A DNA stretch of 64,000 bases from Streptomyces formicae (GTDB lineage: Bacteria; Actinomycetota; Actinomycetes; Streptomycetales; Streptomycetaceae), in assembly GCF_002556545.1 (NCBI RefSeq), contig NZ_CP022685.1:7418001-7482000 (forward strand). Direction: 5' to 3'. Each line of letters opens with the position of its first letter. Within the stretch, counting starts at the first letter, position 1. Shown piece after piece: positions 27,529 through 35,613 of this stretch. The notes under the pieces are model-generated. The model had not been told where the DNA came from, did not search any database, and saw only the letters and a program-made list of their open reading frames with translations. The position numbers were made by a program, and so were the translations under genes.

Positions 27529-29841
27529 TCAGCGGCCCGGCATCCCCCAGCGGGGCGCGGGGCCGTTCGGCTCGACCGGGGTGATCCGCAGGTCGGGGTG
27601 TTCGCCCTCGGTGGTGATGAGCGCGGATCCGCCCCGTCGGAGCGTGACCTCGATCGTGCCGTCGCCCGCGTCCTCGTACCGCAGCGGCCTGCCCCGCGCG
27701 TCCCGCACGTCGATCGGGCCCTGGATGCCGTGCCGTACGACGCAGGGCGCCCCGGCCTCGCTGACCAGCCGCACCCACCGGGTCGTCCCGCCCTTGCGCA
27801 CCGCGCTGAGCAGGAACGCGCCTTGGGCGCGGAAGCCGTGCACTGTGAGGTCCGCCCACGCGGCGGGGAGCGCGGGGAAGACGCGGATGACGCCGCCCCA
27901 GGACTGGCACACCATGTCGTGCAGCGACTGGGCCGCGGACAGCGGGGTCTCGATGACCGGGCCCGACTCCTTGTACATGGTGTTGGCCTGGATGAAGCGG
28001 GACATGAGCTGTTGCAGGTACGTGAGCGCGTCCTCGCCCTTGCCGAGCAGCGCCGACATGGAGGCCGCGCCGGTGAACGTGTAGCCCTGCAGGGCGCCTT
28101 CGAAGCCGACCCAGTGGGCCAACGACCGCTCGATCAGGGCGCGTTCGTCGGCGGTGCGCCCCGTGACCTCGTACAGCGGATAGACCGCGAGCAGGTGGGA
28201 GTAGTGGCGGTGGGACTTCGCGAAGGGGAGGTCCGCGCCGATCATGTAGCCGTTCGCGTCCGTCGGGTACGGCGTGAGCCTGTTCAGGACGTCGCGCCAG
28301 CGCGGCGCCGACTCGTCGTCCACGCCGAGGAGTTCGGCGGATTCGAGCAGGGTGCGGCAGCCCCACTTCAGGAGCATCAGGTCGTAGTTGCAGTCGCGCG
28401 TGTTGCCGCCGTACTCGGGCGAGAACGTGGCGGGCAGATGCAGTTTCCCGTCGGGGCCCGGCGCCAGGAAGTGCAGGTAGTAGGCGACCGCCTTGCGCAG
28501 GAGCGGGAAGAGGACGTCGCGCAGGATCGACTCGTCCATGGTGTGGCGGTAGCTGAGCCAGACGTTGTGCAGGGCCCAGGTCAGATTGCCGACCTCGGGC
28601 GTCGGGGGGTCCTGGCCGGGGACGCCGACGCCGTAGCCGCCGTCCGCGACCGCCGCGCCGTTCACGAGGGACGGGTCGGTGGTGCGCGGGATGCCGAGCG
28701 AGTCGGTGCGGTAGGCGGGCGCCACCTCCTTGGTCAGGTTGTCGCGGAATTCGCTCAACGCCCTGGTGAGGGCGTCGAGTTCGAGGTGGTTGGAGCCGTG
28801 GATCAGCCAGTACTCCAGCTGCGCGTTGAGGTTCCACCAGGTGTTGGGCCACGGTGTGGGCTCCAGCCAGGGGCCGCACGTCGCCATCACGGGGGCGTCC
28901 CTGCGGGCCGCGGCAGCCGCCTTGTAGAGCTGGATCCAGTAGAAGCGCTGCATCCGGGCGTCGGGCAGGGACAGGAAGCTCTTGCGGTAGAAGGCGTCCC
29001 AGCGGGCGCGGTGCGGGTGGGCGAGTTCGTCGTACGAGAGCGTCGAGGCGCTCCGCACCGCGCGCAGTGCCCGGTCGAGGGCTGTCGTCCGTGGGTGCGA
29101 GTGCGCCACGTTCACGTACAGCGTCCGCCGCCCGCCCCCGCGCCGCTCGCGCCACGCCGTGACGTACTGCCCGCCCGCGCGCAGCGCCTGCACGGCCGCC
29201 GAGACCCCGCCGTGCTCCGCGACCTCCGCGGGCGGATTGCCCTCGTATCCGGCGGGCACGGGCTTGAAGGCGGCCCGTGGGCTGATCGAATCCGCGGGGT
29301 GGAAGACCCACCGGAAGCCGCGCTCGCCCGCGCTCGGGGTGACCTCGACGGCGAGCACGGAGCGCGCGTCGTGCACCAGGGCGCGCAGCGTCAGCGTGCC
29401 CCTGTCGGTGGTGAGGGTGCCGGTCAGCTCGGCGTCCCGCAGCCGCAGGCGCCAGTCGAGGGCGGTGACGGTGCCGACGGGCTCCAGGGTGAAGTGGCCG
29501 ATCGGGAGCCTGGCGAGACCGAAGAGGGAGCCGAACTCGGGGCGGTGGTCCTGCACCTCGGAGTGCTGGACGTTGAAGCGGATCGCCTTGCTCTGCGCGC
29601 CGGGTTCCGCGTAGATCCCCGACCCGAGGAAGCCGTTGCCGAGGAAGGGACCCTCATACCAGGTCTTCGGCATCTCCCGCCAGACGAGGTCGGCGTCGTC
29701 GAGGACGGTGCGCCAGGGGTCGCCGCCGCCCGCGGGCCGTGCCTGTGCCCGTGCCTGTGCGGGCAGCGACCCGCCCGCGGCCAGCGCGCCGCCCAGCGCG
29801 GTCCCGGTGGCGAGCACGGTTCTTCTGGACGGGCTCGGCAT
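27529..29841 (-). CDS. GH95-like glycoside hydrolase, Tat-exported
   Basis: A 770-residue secreted enzyme. The N-terminus MPSPSRRTVLATGTALGG is a Tat signal. An N-terminal beta domain (FLGNGFLGSGIYAEPG, DHRPEFGSLFG) is followed by an (alpha/alpha) barrel with TWWNLNAQLEYWLIHG, LPATFSPEYGGNTRDCNYDL, FAKSHRHYSHLLAVYPL and QSWGGVIRVFPALPAAW, all typical of the GH95 alpha-fucosidase/galactosidase group. The usual QIDGNFG motif near the end of the barrel is replaced by ESGPVIETPLSAAQSLHDM, so specificity or even activity may differ. The start has GGAGG upstream. The call is firm at fold level and weaker for substrate. Confidence 0.8.
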   Translation of the reverse strand: MPSPSRRTVLATGTALGGALAAGGSLPAQARAQARPAGGGDPWRTVLDDADLVWREMPKTWYEGPFLGNGFLGSGIYAEPGAQSKAIRFNVQHSEVQDHRPEFGSLFGLARLPIGHFTLEPVGTVTALDWRLRLRDAELTGTLTTDRGTLTLRALVHDARSVLAVEVTPSAGERGFRWVFHPADSISPRAAFKPVPAGYEGNPPAEVAEHGGVSAAVQALRAGGQYVTAWRERRGGGRRTLYVNVAHSHPRTTALDRALRAVRSASTLSYDELAHPHRARWDAFYRKSFLSLPDARMQRFYWIQLYKAAAAARRDAPVMATCGPWLEPTPWPNTWWNLNAQLEYWLIHGSNHLELDALTRALSEFRDNLTKEVAPAYRTDSLGIPRTTDPSLVNGAAVADGGYGVGVPGQDPPTPEVGNLTWALHNVWLSYRHTMDESILRDVLFPLLRKAVAYYLHFLAPGPDGKLHLPATFSPEYGGNTRDCNYDLMLLKWGCRTLLESAELLGVDDESAPRWRDVLNRLTPYPTDANGYMIGADLPFAKSHRHYSHLLAVYPLYEVTGRTADERALIERSLAHWVGFEGALQGYTFTGAASMSALLGKGEDALTYLQQLMSRFIQANTMYKESGPVIETPLSAAQSLHDMVCQSWGGVIRVFPALPAAWADLTVHGFRAQGAFLLSAVRKGGTTRWVRLVSEAGAPCVVRHGIQGPIDVRDARGRPLRYEDAGDGTIEVTLRRGGSALITTEGEHPDLRITPVEPNGPAPRWGMPGR

Positions 29842-29949
29842 CGCGCCTCCAGTCATCGGAGCTATTCTTCGCCGAAAGCTAGAGATGGCCCGTGAGTACG
29901 TCAATGAGGCGGACGAAATCCGTCATAGATCCGATGTGAGGCGCGCGGC

Positions 29950-30432
29950 TCAGCCCCAGAAGACCGCGCCGATCCACGCCCCCACGATCAACAGGCACGC
30001 GAACAGCTCGGTCAGCACGCTGGTCCCGCCCATCCGCATGGCCGTCCGCGTCGCCGTCACCGCCTCGCCGTGTCCGCCGAGGCGCAGCCGCTCCCCGGTG
30101 TAGATCCCGCCGATGAAGCCGGGGATCGCCCCGATCAAGGGCAGCACGCAGAAGCCGAGCAGCGCGCCCGTCCCGGCGAAGAACGCCATCCGGCGCGTCG
30201 CCCCGCTCTCCCGCAGCCGTCGCGGCGGCAGCTGCCAGCGGACGGCCTGCGCCGCGAGCAGCACGACGCTCGCGCCGACCAGGATGCTCCAGGCCAGCCC
30301 GTTGGGGTCCTGCAGCGCCCACCACAGGACCGCGGCCCACACCAGCCACGGCCCCGGCACGCCGGGCACAAGCACTCCGCACAGGCCGAGCAGCATGACC
30401 ACGCCGACCAGCAGGAGTTCCCACGCTCCCAT
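29950..30432 (-). CDS. DUF456 membrane protein
   Basis: A 160-residue protein with four or five hydrophobic helices: LLLVGVVMLLGLCGVLVPGV, WLVWAAVLWWAL, ILVGASVVLLAAQAV, AFFAGTGALLGFCVLPLIGA and TELFACLLIVGAWIGAVF. The glycine-rich IGAIPGFIGGIYTGERLR region is characteristic of DUF456. Function is unknown. It stands alone, downstream of the LuxR-type regulator on the same strand, with a 22-bp tandem repeat in the gap. Confidence 0.85.
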   Translation of the reverse strand: MGAWELLLVGVVMLLGLCGVLVPGVPGPWLVWAAVLWWALQDPNGLAWSILVGASVVLLAAQAVRWQLPPRRLRESGATRRMAFFAGTGALLGFCVLPLIGAIPGFIGGIYTGERLRLGGHGEAVTATRTAMRMGGTSVLTELFACLLIVGAWIGAVFWG

Positions 30433-30475
30433 CTGCCAAGCGTGCAGGAGATCGACCGAAACCGCAGGTCACGTT

Positions 30476-30541
30476 AGTCCTGGGGCGGGCGCGGATCAGT
30501 CCTGGGGCGGGCGTGGCTCAGTCCTGGGGCGGGCGCGGGCG
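30476..30541. repeat. Three 22-bp tandem repeats spanning the regulator's 3' end
   Basis: Three near-identical units begin AGTCCTGGGGCGGGCG at 30476, 30498 and 30520. The third contains the last codons of the LuxR-type gene up to its stop. The other two duplicate that gene end with a stop codon in each. Confidence 0.85.
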
Positions 30542-31519
30542 CCGTGCCACCCAGTCCCTCTCGTACGCGTGCCAGCCCAGCTGGAGCCGGGTGGAGACGC
30601 CGGTCAGCTCCATCAGGCGCTTCACCCTGCGCTGCACCGTACGCAGCCCCAGATCGAGCTGTTTGGCCACGCTCGCGTCGGTCAGGCCCGCCAGGAGCAG
30701 CGAGAGGATCTCCAGGTCGGTGCCGTCGGGCGCCTCGGGCGCGTCCTCGGCGAGCATGCCGTCCTCGCCGATGCGCAGCGGCAGCGCGTCCCGCCAGACC
30801 GCCTCGAAGAGCCCGGCGAGCGATTCGAGCAGCCCGCTGGCGTGCACCACCAGGGCGGCGGGCTCGGCGGTGCGCGAGGTCAGCGGCACCATCGCGAGCG
30901 AGCCGTCGGCGATCACCAGCTTGGTCGGGACGCGGTCCACCACCCGCACCCGCTCGTCGCGGCCGATCGCCGCCGACAGCTCGGTCAGGCCCGTCGGCAG
31001 GTCGAGGACGGACCGCTCGACCACCACCCGGTAGCTGACGCCCCGGCCCGCCGCCTGCTCCTCGGCGCTGTTCTCCATGCCGCTGACCGCGATGGGCCTG
31101 CCGGTCACCAGGGCACACACCTCGTCGCTCGCGCCCAGCTGGAGCTGGAGGAAGCGCTGCGAGACGGCGGCCGCCCCGGTGACCACCTCGACCAGGTCGT
31201 GGACGGTGGGCTCGGCGGCCTGGGCACGGTACTCCTCGGCGAGCAGGGTGGCCGCCAGCTCCGCCTTCTCCAGCTCGTGCCGCTGCTGGGTGAGCAGCGC
31301 GCCGAGCGCGACACCGGGCGGCGCGGCCACCCAGCGGCCCGCCCTGCCGGACGCCTGCGCGGCCAGGCCGTGCCGCTCCAGGCGGCGAAGGGCACGCTCG
31401 GTCTCCGGCTCGCCCAGGGTGAGCCTGCGCGCGAGATCGGACACGTCGGCCGCGCCCACCGACACCAGCGCCCGGTACGCCGATTCGTGCGTCTCGTCCA
31501 GACCGATCGCAGCCAGCAT
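30518..31519 (-). CDS. LuxR-type HTH regulator with TrmB-like N-terminal domain
   Basis: A 333-residue regulator. The N-terminus (MLAAIGLDETHESAYRALVS, then VSDLARRLTLGEPETERALR) is a winged-helix of the TrmB/MarR style. The C-terminus has the LuxR helix-turn-helix: LEILSLLLAGLTDASVAKQL and LGLRTVQRRVKRLMELTGVS. The middle (VYRVV-type barrel, SLAMVPLTSR) may be a PLD-like sensor fold common in such Streptomyces proteins. ATG 31519 has GGAGGG ten bases upstream. It is divergent from the subtilase gene (205 bp between starts), which it might regulate; this is inference from position only. Confidence 0.85.
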   Translation of the reverse strand: MLAAIGLDETHESAYRALVSVGAADVSDLARRLTLGEPETERALRRLERHGLAAQASGRAGRWVAAPPGVALGALLTQQRHELEKAELAATLLAEEYRAQAAEPTVHDLVEVVTGAAAVSQRFLQLQLGASDEVCALVTGRPIAVSGMENSAEEQAAGRGVSYRVVVERSVLDLPTGLTELSAAIGRDERVRVVDRVPTKLVIADGSLAMVPLTSRTAEPAALVVHASGLLESLAGLFEAVWRDALPLRIGEDGMLAEDAPEAPDGTDLEILSLLLAGLTDASVAKQLDLGLRTVQRRVKRLMELTGVSTRLQLGWHAYERDWVARRPRPPQD

Positions 31520-31723
31520 GCGGCGACGTCCCTCCCCACGGCTCGTTCCTGCGGCGCCGTGGCGGAAAGCGGCCACGGCATAAACCCGCCCCCGGACATC
31601 ATCCCCGCACCACCCTCCCCTCTGCCAAGGTGACGCCACCGCAGCACCAACAGCAGCCGGGTATGCGGCCTTTGGTCCGAATCGACCTGCGGTCTTGGCA
31701 TGCCCATCTATCTTGGGAGAGCG

Positions 31724-34700
31724 ATGCGCCCGATATCGCGTACGGCCTTGGGGGCGGCGTCAGCCGTCGTCCTCGCCGTCACCGCGGCCGTGCCGTCCGC
31801 GGCTGAGCCGCGCGCCGCCACGGCACAGGAGAGACCCCTGACGGGGAGTGCCGCACGGAGCGAGGGGAGCTCCGTCGTCACCCTCGTCACCGGCGACCGG
31901 ATCCTCGTGACGTCCGACGGCAAGGGGAGGGCGGGCGCGACCGCGCTGCCCGGCGCCGACGGCGCCGTGCCCCTGATCCAGACGCGGCAGTCAGGAAAGG
32001 ACCTCTACGTCTACCCCGAGGGAGCCGTCCACGCGCTGGCCGCAGGCCGCGTCGACGCCGAGCTCTTCAACGTCACCGGCCTCGTCCGCCAGGGCTATGA
32101 CGACGCGCACGCCAAGAAGCTGCCGCTCATCGCCGTGTACGACAAGTCCGTCGACGTCGCCCGCGCGCTGCCCGCGACCCCGCGCGGCGCCGAGCGCGGT
32201 CCCGTCCTCGAACCGGTCGACGGCGTCGCGCTGAAGGCCGACAAGGAGAAGACCGCCGACTTCTGGGCGGACATCGCGAACCCCAGGTCCCGTGCCGCGG
32301 GCGACCTGAAGAAGCTCTGGCTCGACGCCAAGGTCGAGGCCACCCTCGACCGGTCGACGAAGCAGGTGCACGCCCCCGAGGCGTGGGCCGCCGGTTACGA
32401 CGGCAAGGGCACCAAGGTCGCCGTCCTGGACACCGGCGCCGACGCCGAACACCCCGACCTCAAGGGCCGGATCGGCGCGACGAAGAACTTCACCGACTCC
32501 CCGGACAACGAGGACCGGCAGGGCCACGGCACCCACACCACCTCCACCGTCGGTGGCTCGGGCGCCGCGAGCGGCGGCAAGAAGAAGGGCGTCGCGCCCG
32601 GCACCGAGCTGCTGCACGGCAAGGTCCTGGGCGACAGTGGCTCCGGCGCCACTTCGTGGATCATCGAAGGCATGCAGTGGGCGGTCGACCAGAAGGCCGA
32701 CGTCGTCTCCATGAGCCTCGGCAACCCGGCGCAGACCGACTGCACCGACCCCATGAGCACGGCGACCGAGGAACTCGCGCGGTCGAGCGAGGGCACCCTC
32801 TTCGTCATCGCGGCGGGCAACACGGGCCCGAGCCTCAACTCCGTCTCCTCGCCCGGCTGTGCGCCGAGCGTCCTGACCGTCGGCGCCGTCGACCGCGACG
32901 ACACCACCGCGAACTTCTCCAGCCGCGGACCCGCGTACGGCTCGCACACCCTCAAGCCGGAGATCGCCGCGCCCGGCGTCGGCATCTCCGCCGCGGCCGC
33001 GGGCGGCAGGGGCGTCTACGCGTACCAGTCGATGAGCGGTACGTCGATGGCGACCCCGCACGTCGCGGGCGCCGCCGCCCTCGTCAAGCAGCGCCACCCC
33101 GACTGGAGTTCGGCCCAGATCAAGGCGGCCCTCGTGTCGTCCGCGGACACCGGCATCCCCGGTGACGCCCGCGAGACCGGCGGCGGCAGGCTCGACGCCA
33201 AGGCCGCGATCGACCAGAAGGTGCTCGGCTCACCGGCCGTCCAGGGCGGCAGCTTCGGCTGGCCGCAGGACTCCTCCGACCGCACGAGCGTCGACGTGCC
33301 GTACACCAACACCACCGACAAGTCGGTCCAGTTGAAGCTGTCGCTCCAGGGCGTCACCGGCAACGACGGCTCCGCCGTGCGCGCCACGGTCGCCAAGCTC
33401 GGCGAGCGCACCGTGACCGTCCCGGCACGGGCCACCGTCAAGGTCCCCCTGAAGCTCACCCCCGACGCCGGCCTCAAGCGCGCCCAGTACGGCGACATCA
33501 CGGGCCGCGTCCTGGCCACGGCGGACGGCGGCACCAAGGTCTCCACCCCGTTCTCGCTCTACGTCCAGCCGGAGACCGTCAGCCTCCGCGTGAAGCTCGT
33601 CGACCGCGCGGGCAAGCCCGCCGACGGCGCCTCCTCCGTGGACCTCATCGGCACGGACACCGCCACCGGTGAGCGGCGCTTCAACGAGGGCGCCAACGAC
33701 CAGACCTACCAAGTACGCCCCGGCGCCTACTTCTTGACCGGCTTCATCGCCACCCCGGACGCGGGCGGCGACGGAAAGCTGACCGACTCCCTCACGCACC
33801 TCGCCCGCCCCCAGGTCCAGGTGACGAAGGACACCACGATCACGCTCGACGCGCGCACGGCGCACCGCGTCGACGTCAAGACCGACAAGGCGTCCGAAGT
33901 GCGCGGCGCCACCCTCGCCTTCGCCCGTACCTGGGGCAAGGACAACTGGCTGCACGCGGGCACCGCGGCGGGCCCGCGCACGATCCGCTCCTACTACCGG
34001 TCGGTCCAGGGCGCGGCGTCCGACGGCACCTTCGAGTCCGGCAGCTACTGGCGCGCGGCGGCGCCCCAGATCTCCGAACTCGCCGTCGCGGGCGGCAAGA
34101 AGCTGCACCCCCTGACCGCGTCCACCGGCTCCGCCAACCTCGACGGCACGGGCAGGGCCCCGGTCGTCGACGCGCGGACCGGCACGCCCGAAGAGCTCGA
34201 AGCCGCCGGGGTCAAGGGGAAGATCGCCCTGGTCAAGGTCGCCGACACCGGTGACGCTGCCGCCGTGGCGAGCGCCGCGAAGAAGGCGGGCGCACTCGCC
34301 GTCATCGCCCATCGCGAGGCCCCCGGGCGCTGGTACCCGTCCGCGGGCTTCGTGGGATCCCCGCTGCCGGTGCTCGGCATCCCGACCGACGAGGCGGCGT
34401 ACCTGCTGTCCCGGATCGGCGCGGGCGACGCCGAACTGACGTGGCGGGCCACGGCGAAGAGCCCCTACGTCTACAACCTCGCCTTCCCCGAGACCGGCCA
34501 GGTCCGCGACGACCGCACCTACCGGGTACGGGACAAGGACCTGGCCGCCAACGCGGCGACGTACCGGGCGATGGGCGAGCGCACGGACTACGTGGACCTG
34601 CCGTCGGCGGTCCGCCCGACCGGCCTCGAGGTCTACTTCGGCGACCTCGCGTCCGTCCCCGCCCCCGGAAAGCGCACCGAGTACTACTCGGCGGGCACGA

Positions 34701-35482
34701 CGGGCTGGGGCCACCAGGTCTCCAGCAGCTTCCCGTACGGGGAGTTCATGATCGACCCGGTGCGCACCTACAAGAAGGGCGAGCGCCGCAGCGAGACCTG
34801 GTACGACGGGGTCCTCACGCCCGGCACGCCGCGCGACGCCGAGGGGAAGCAGGCGCTCGCCGGTGAGCGGCAGGGCAACCTGATCGGCGTGGCGCCCGGT
34901 TTCTGGTCCGACGCCGAACACGGCGGGATCCAGGGCAGCTTCGGCGACATCGGCTCCGTGGAGCTCAAGCGGAACGGCGAGAGCCTGGGGCAGTCGGGCT
35001 GGCCCTACGGGGTGTTCACGGTCCCGGCCGAGGACTCCGCGTACGAACTGACGCTCTCCACCACGAAGATCGGCTCGCGGGTCTGGAAGCGGTCCACGCG
35101 GACCGAGACGACCTGGTCCTTCCGCTCGCACCTGGACGAGGACGCGTACTCGCAGGGCATCCCGATGCTCTTCCCGACGTACGCCGTGCCGGAGGACGGC
35201 GACAAGACGCTCGCCGCCGAGGACGGACAGCGGATTGAACTCGGCGCTACGGGGCACGCGGGGTACAGACCCGGCTCGCTCACCGAGGCGAAGCTGTCGT
35301 ACTCCTACGACGAGGGCAAGACCTGGACGGCGGCCACCACCGCCCGACAGGGCGGCACATGGCGCGCGACCGTGAACCACGCGGGCGCGTCGGGCGAGCA
35401 GGTCTGGCTCAAGTCCCAACTGACGGATTCCCGGGGAAACTCCGTCACACAGACCGTGGCCCGCGCCTACGACGTGCGCTAG
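31724..35482 (+). CDS. Large secreted subtilisin-like serine protease (S8)
   Basis: A 1252-residue exported protease. The Sec signal is MRPISRTALGAASAVVLAVT, with cleavage near PSAAEPRA. A propeptide of roughly 180 residues precedes the S8 domain, which has catalytic Asp236 (VAVLDTGAD), His268 (QGHGTHTTS) and Ser441 (MSGTSMATPHVAG), plus the oxyanion Asn in VIAAGNTGPS. Further on, a protease-associated domain (GKIALVKVADTGDA, GALAVIAHREAPGR) and beta-sandwich repeats fill the last 800 residues. GGGAGAG before ATG 31724 favours it over ATG 31700. It would degrade extracellular protein. Confidence 0.93.
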   Translation: MRPISRTALGAASAVVLAVTAAVPSAAEPRAATAQERPLTGSAARSEGSSVVTLVTGDRILVTSDGKGRAGATALPGADGAVPLIQTRQSGKDLYVYPEGAVHALAAGRVDAELFNVTGLVRQGYDDAHAKKLPLIAVYDKSVDVARALPATPRGAERGPVLEPVDGVALKADKEKTADFWADIANPRSRAAGDLKKLWLDAKVEATLDRSTKQVHAPEAWAAGYDGKGTKVAVLDTGADAEHPDLKGRIGATKNFTDSPDNEDRQGHGTHTTSTVGGSGAASGGKKKGVAPGTELLHGKVLGDSGSGATSWIIEGMQWAVDQKADVVSMSLGNPAQTDCTDPMSTATEELARSSEGTLFVIAAGNTGPSLNSVSSPGCAPSVLTVGAVDRDDTTANFSSRGPAYGSHTLKPEIAAPGVGISAAAAGGRGVYAYQSMSGTSMATPHVAGAAALVKQRHPDWSSAQIKAALVSSADTGIPGDARETGGGRLDAKAAIDQKVLGSPAVQGGSFGWPQDSSDRTSVDVPYTNTTDKSVQLKLSLQGVTGNDGSAVRATVAKLGERTVTVPARATVKVPLKLTPDAGLKRAQYGDITGRVLATADGGTKVSTPFSLYVQPETVSLRVKLVDRAGKPADGASSVDLIGTDTATGERRFNEGANDQTYQVRPGAYFLTGFIATPDAGGDGKLTDSLTHLARPQVQVTKDTTITLDARTAHRVDVKTDKASEVRGATLAFARTWGKDNWLHAGTAAGPRTIRSYYRSVQGAASDGTFESGSYWRAAAPQISELAVAGGKKLHPLTASTGSANLDGTGRAPVVDARTGTPEELEAAGVKGKIALVKVADTGDAAAVASAAKKAGALAVIAHREAPGRWYPSAGFVGSPLPVLGIPTDEAAYLLSRIGAGDAELTWRATAKSPYVYNLAFPETGQVRDDRTYRVRDKDLAANAATYRAMGERTDYVDLPSAVRPTGLEVYFGDLASVPAPGKRTEYYSAGTTGWGHQVSSSFPYGEFMIDPVRTYKKGERRSETWYDGVLTPGTPRDAEGKQALAGERQGNLIGVAPGFWSDAEHGGIQGSFGDIGSVELKRNGESLGQSGWPYGVFTVPAEDSAYELTLSTTKIGSRVWKRSTRTETTWSFRSHLDEDAYSQGIPMLFPTYAVPEDGDKTLAAEDGQRIELGATGHAGYRPGSLTEAKLSYSYDEGKTWTAATTARQGGTWRATVNHAGASGEQVWLKSQLTDSRGNSVTQTVARAYDVR

Positions 35483-35493
35483 CCACACCGGTT

Positions 35494-35535
35494 CCGCCGG
35501 GCGGTCCTCCCGTGGGGGGTGGGGCCGTCCGGCGG
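35494..35535 (+). terminator. Imperfect 11-bp hairpin after the subtilase gene
   Basis: CCGCCGGGCGG pairs with CCGTCCGGCGG with one wobble-type mismatch and a 20-nt loop. It starts 11 nt after the stop. Confidence 0.6.
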
Positions 35536-35613
35536 GCTTCGTGTCACTCGTATGGCGGCCGGAATTTCCGGATGCACCGTTTTCGTACGGCTCTCGCGGT
35601 GGACAATAAGGGC

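Noticed and set aside
30476..30541. Tandem repeats considered as a short CRISPR array
   Set aside because: Units are directly adjacent with no unique spacers, and no cas genes are present.
31700..31723. Upstream ATG as start of the subtilase
   Set aside because: The ATG at 31724 has GGGAGAG directly before it and gives a normal signal peptide.
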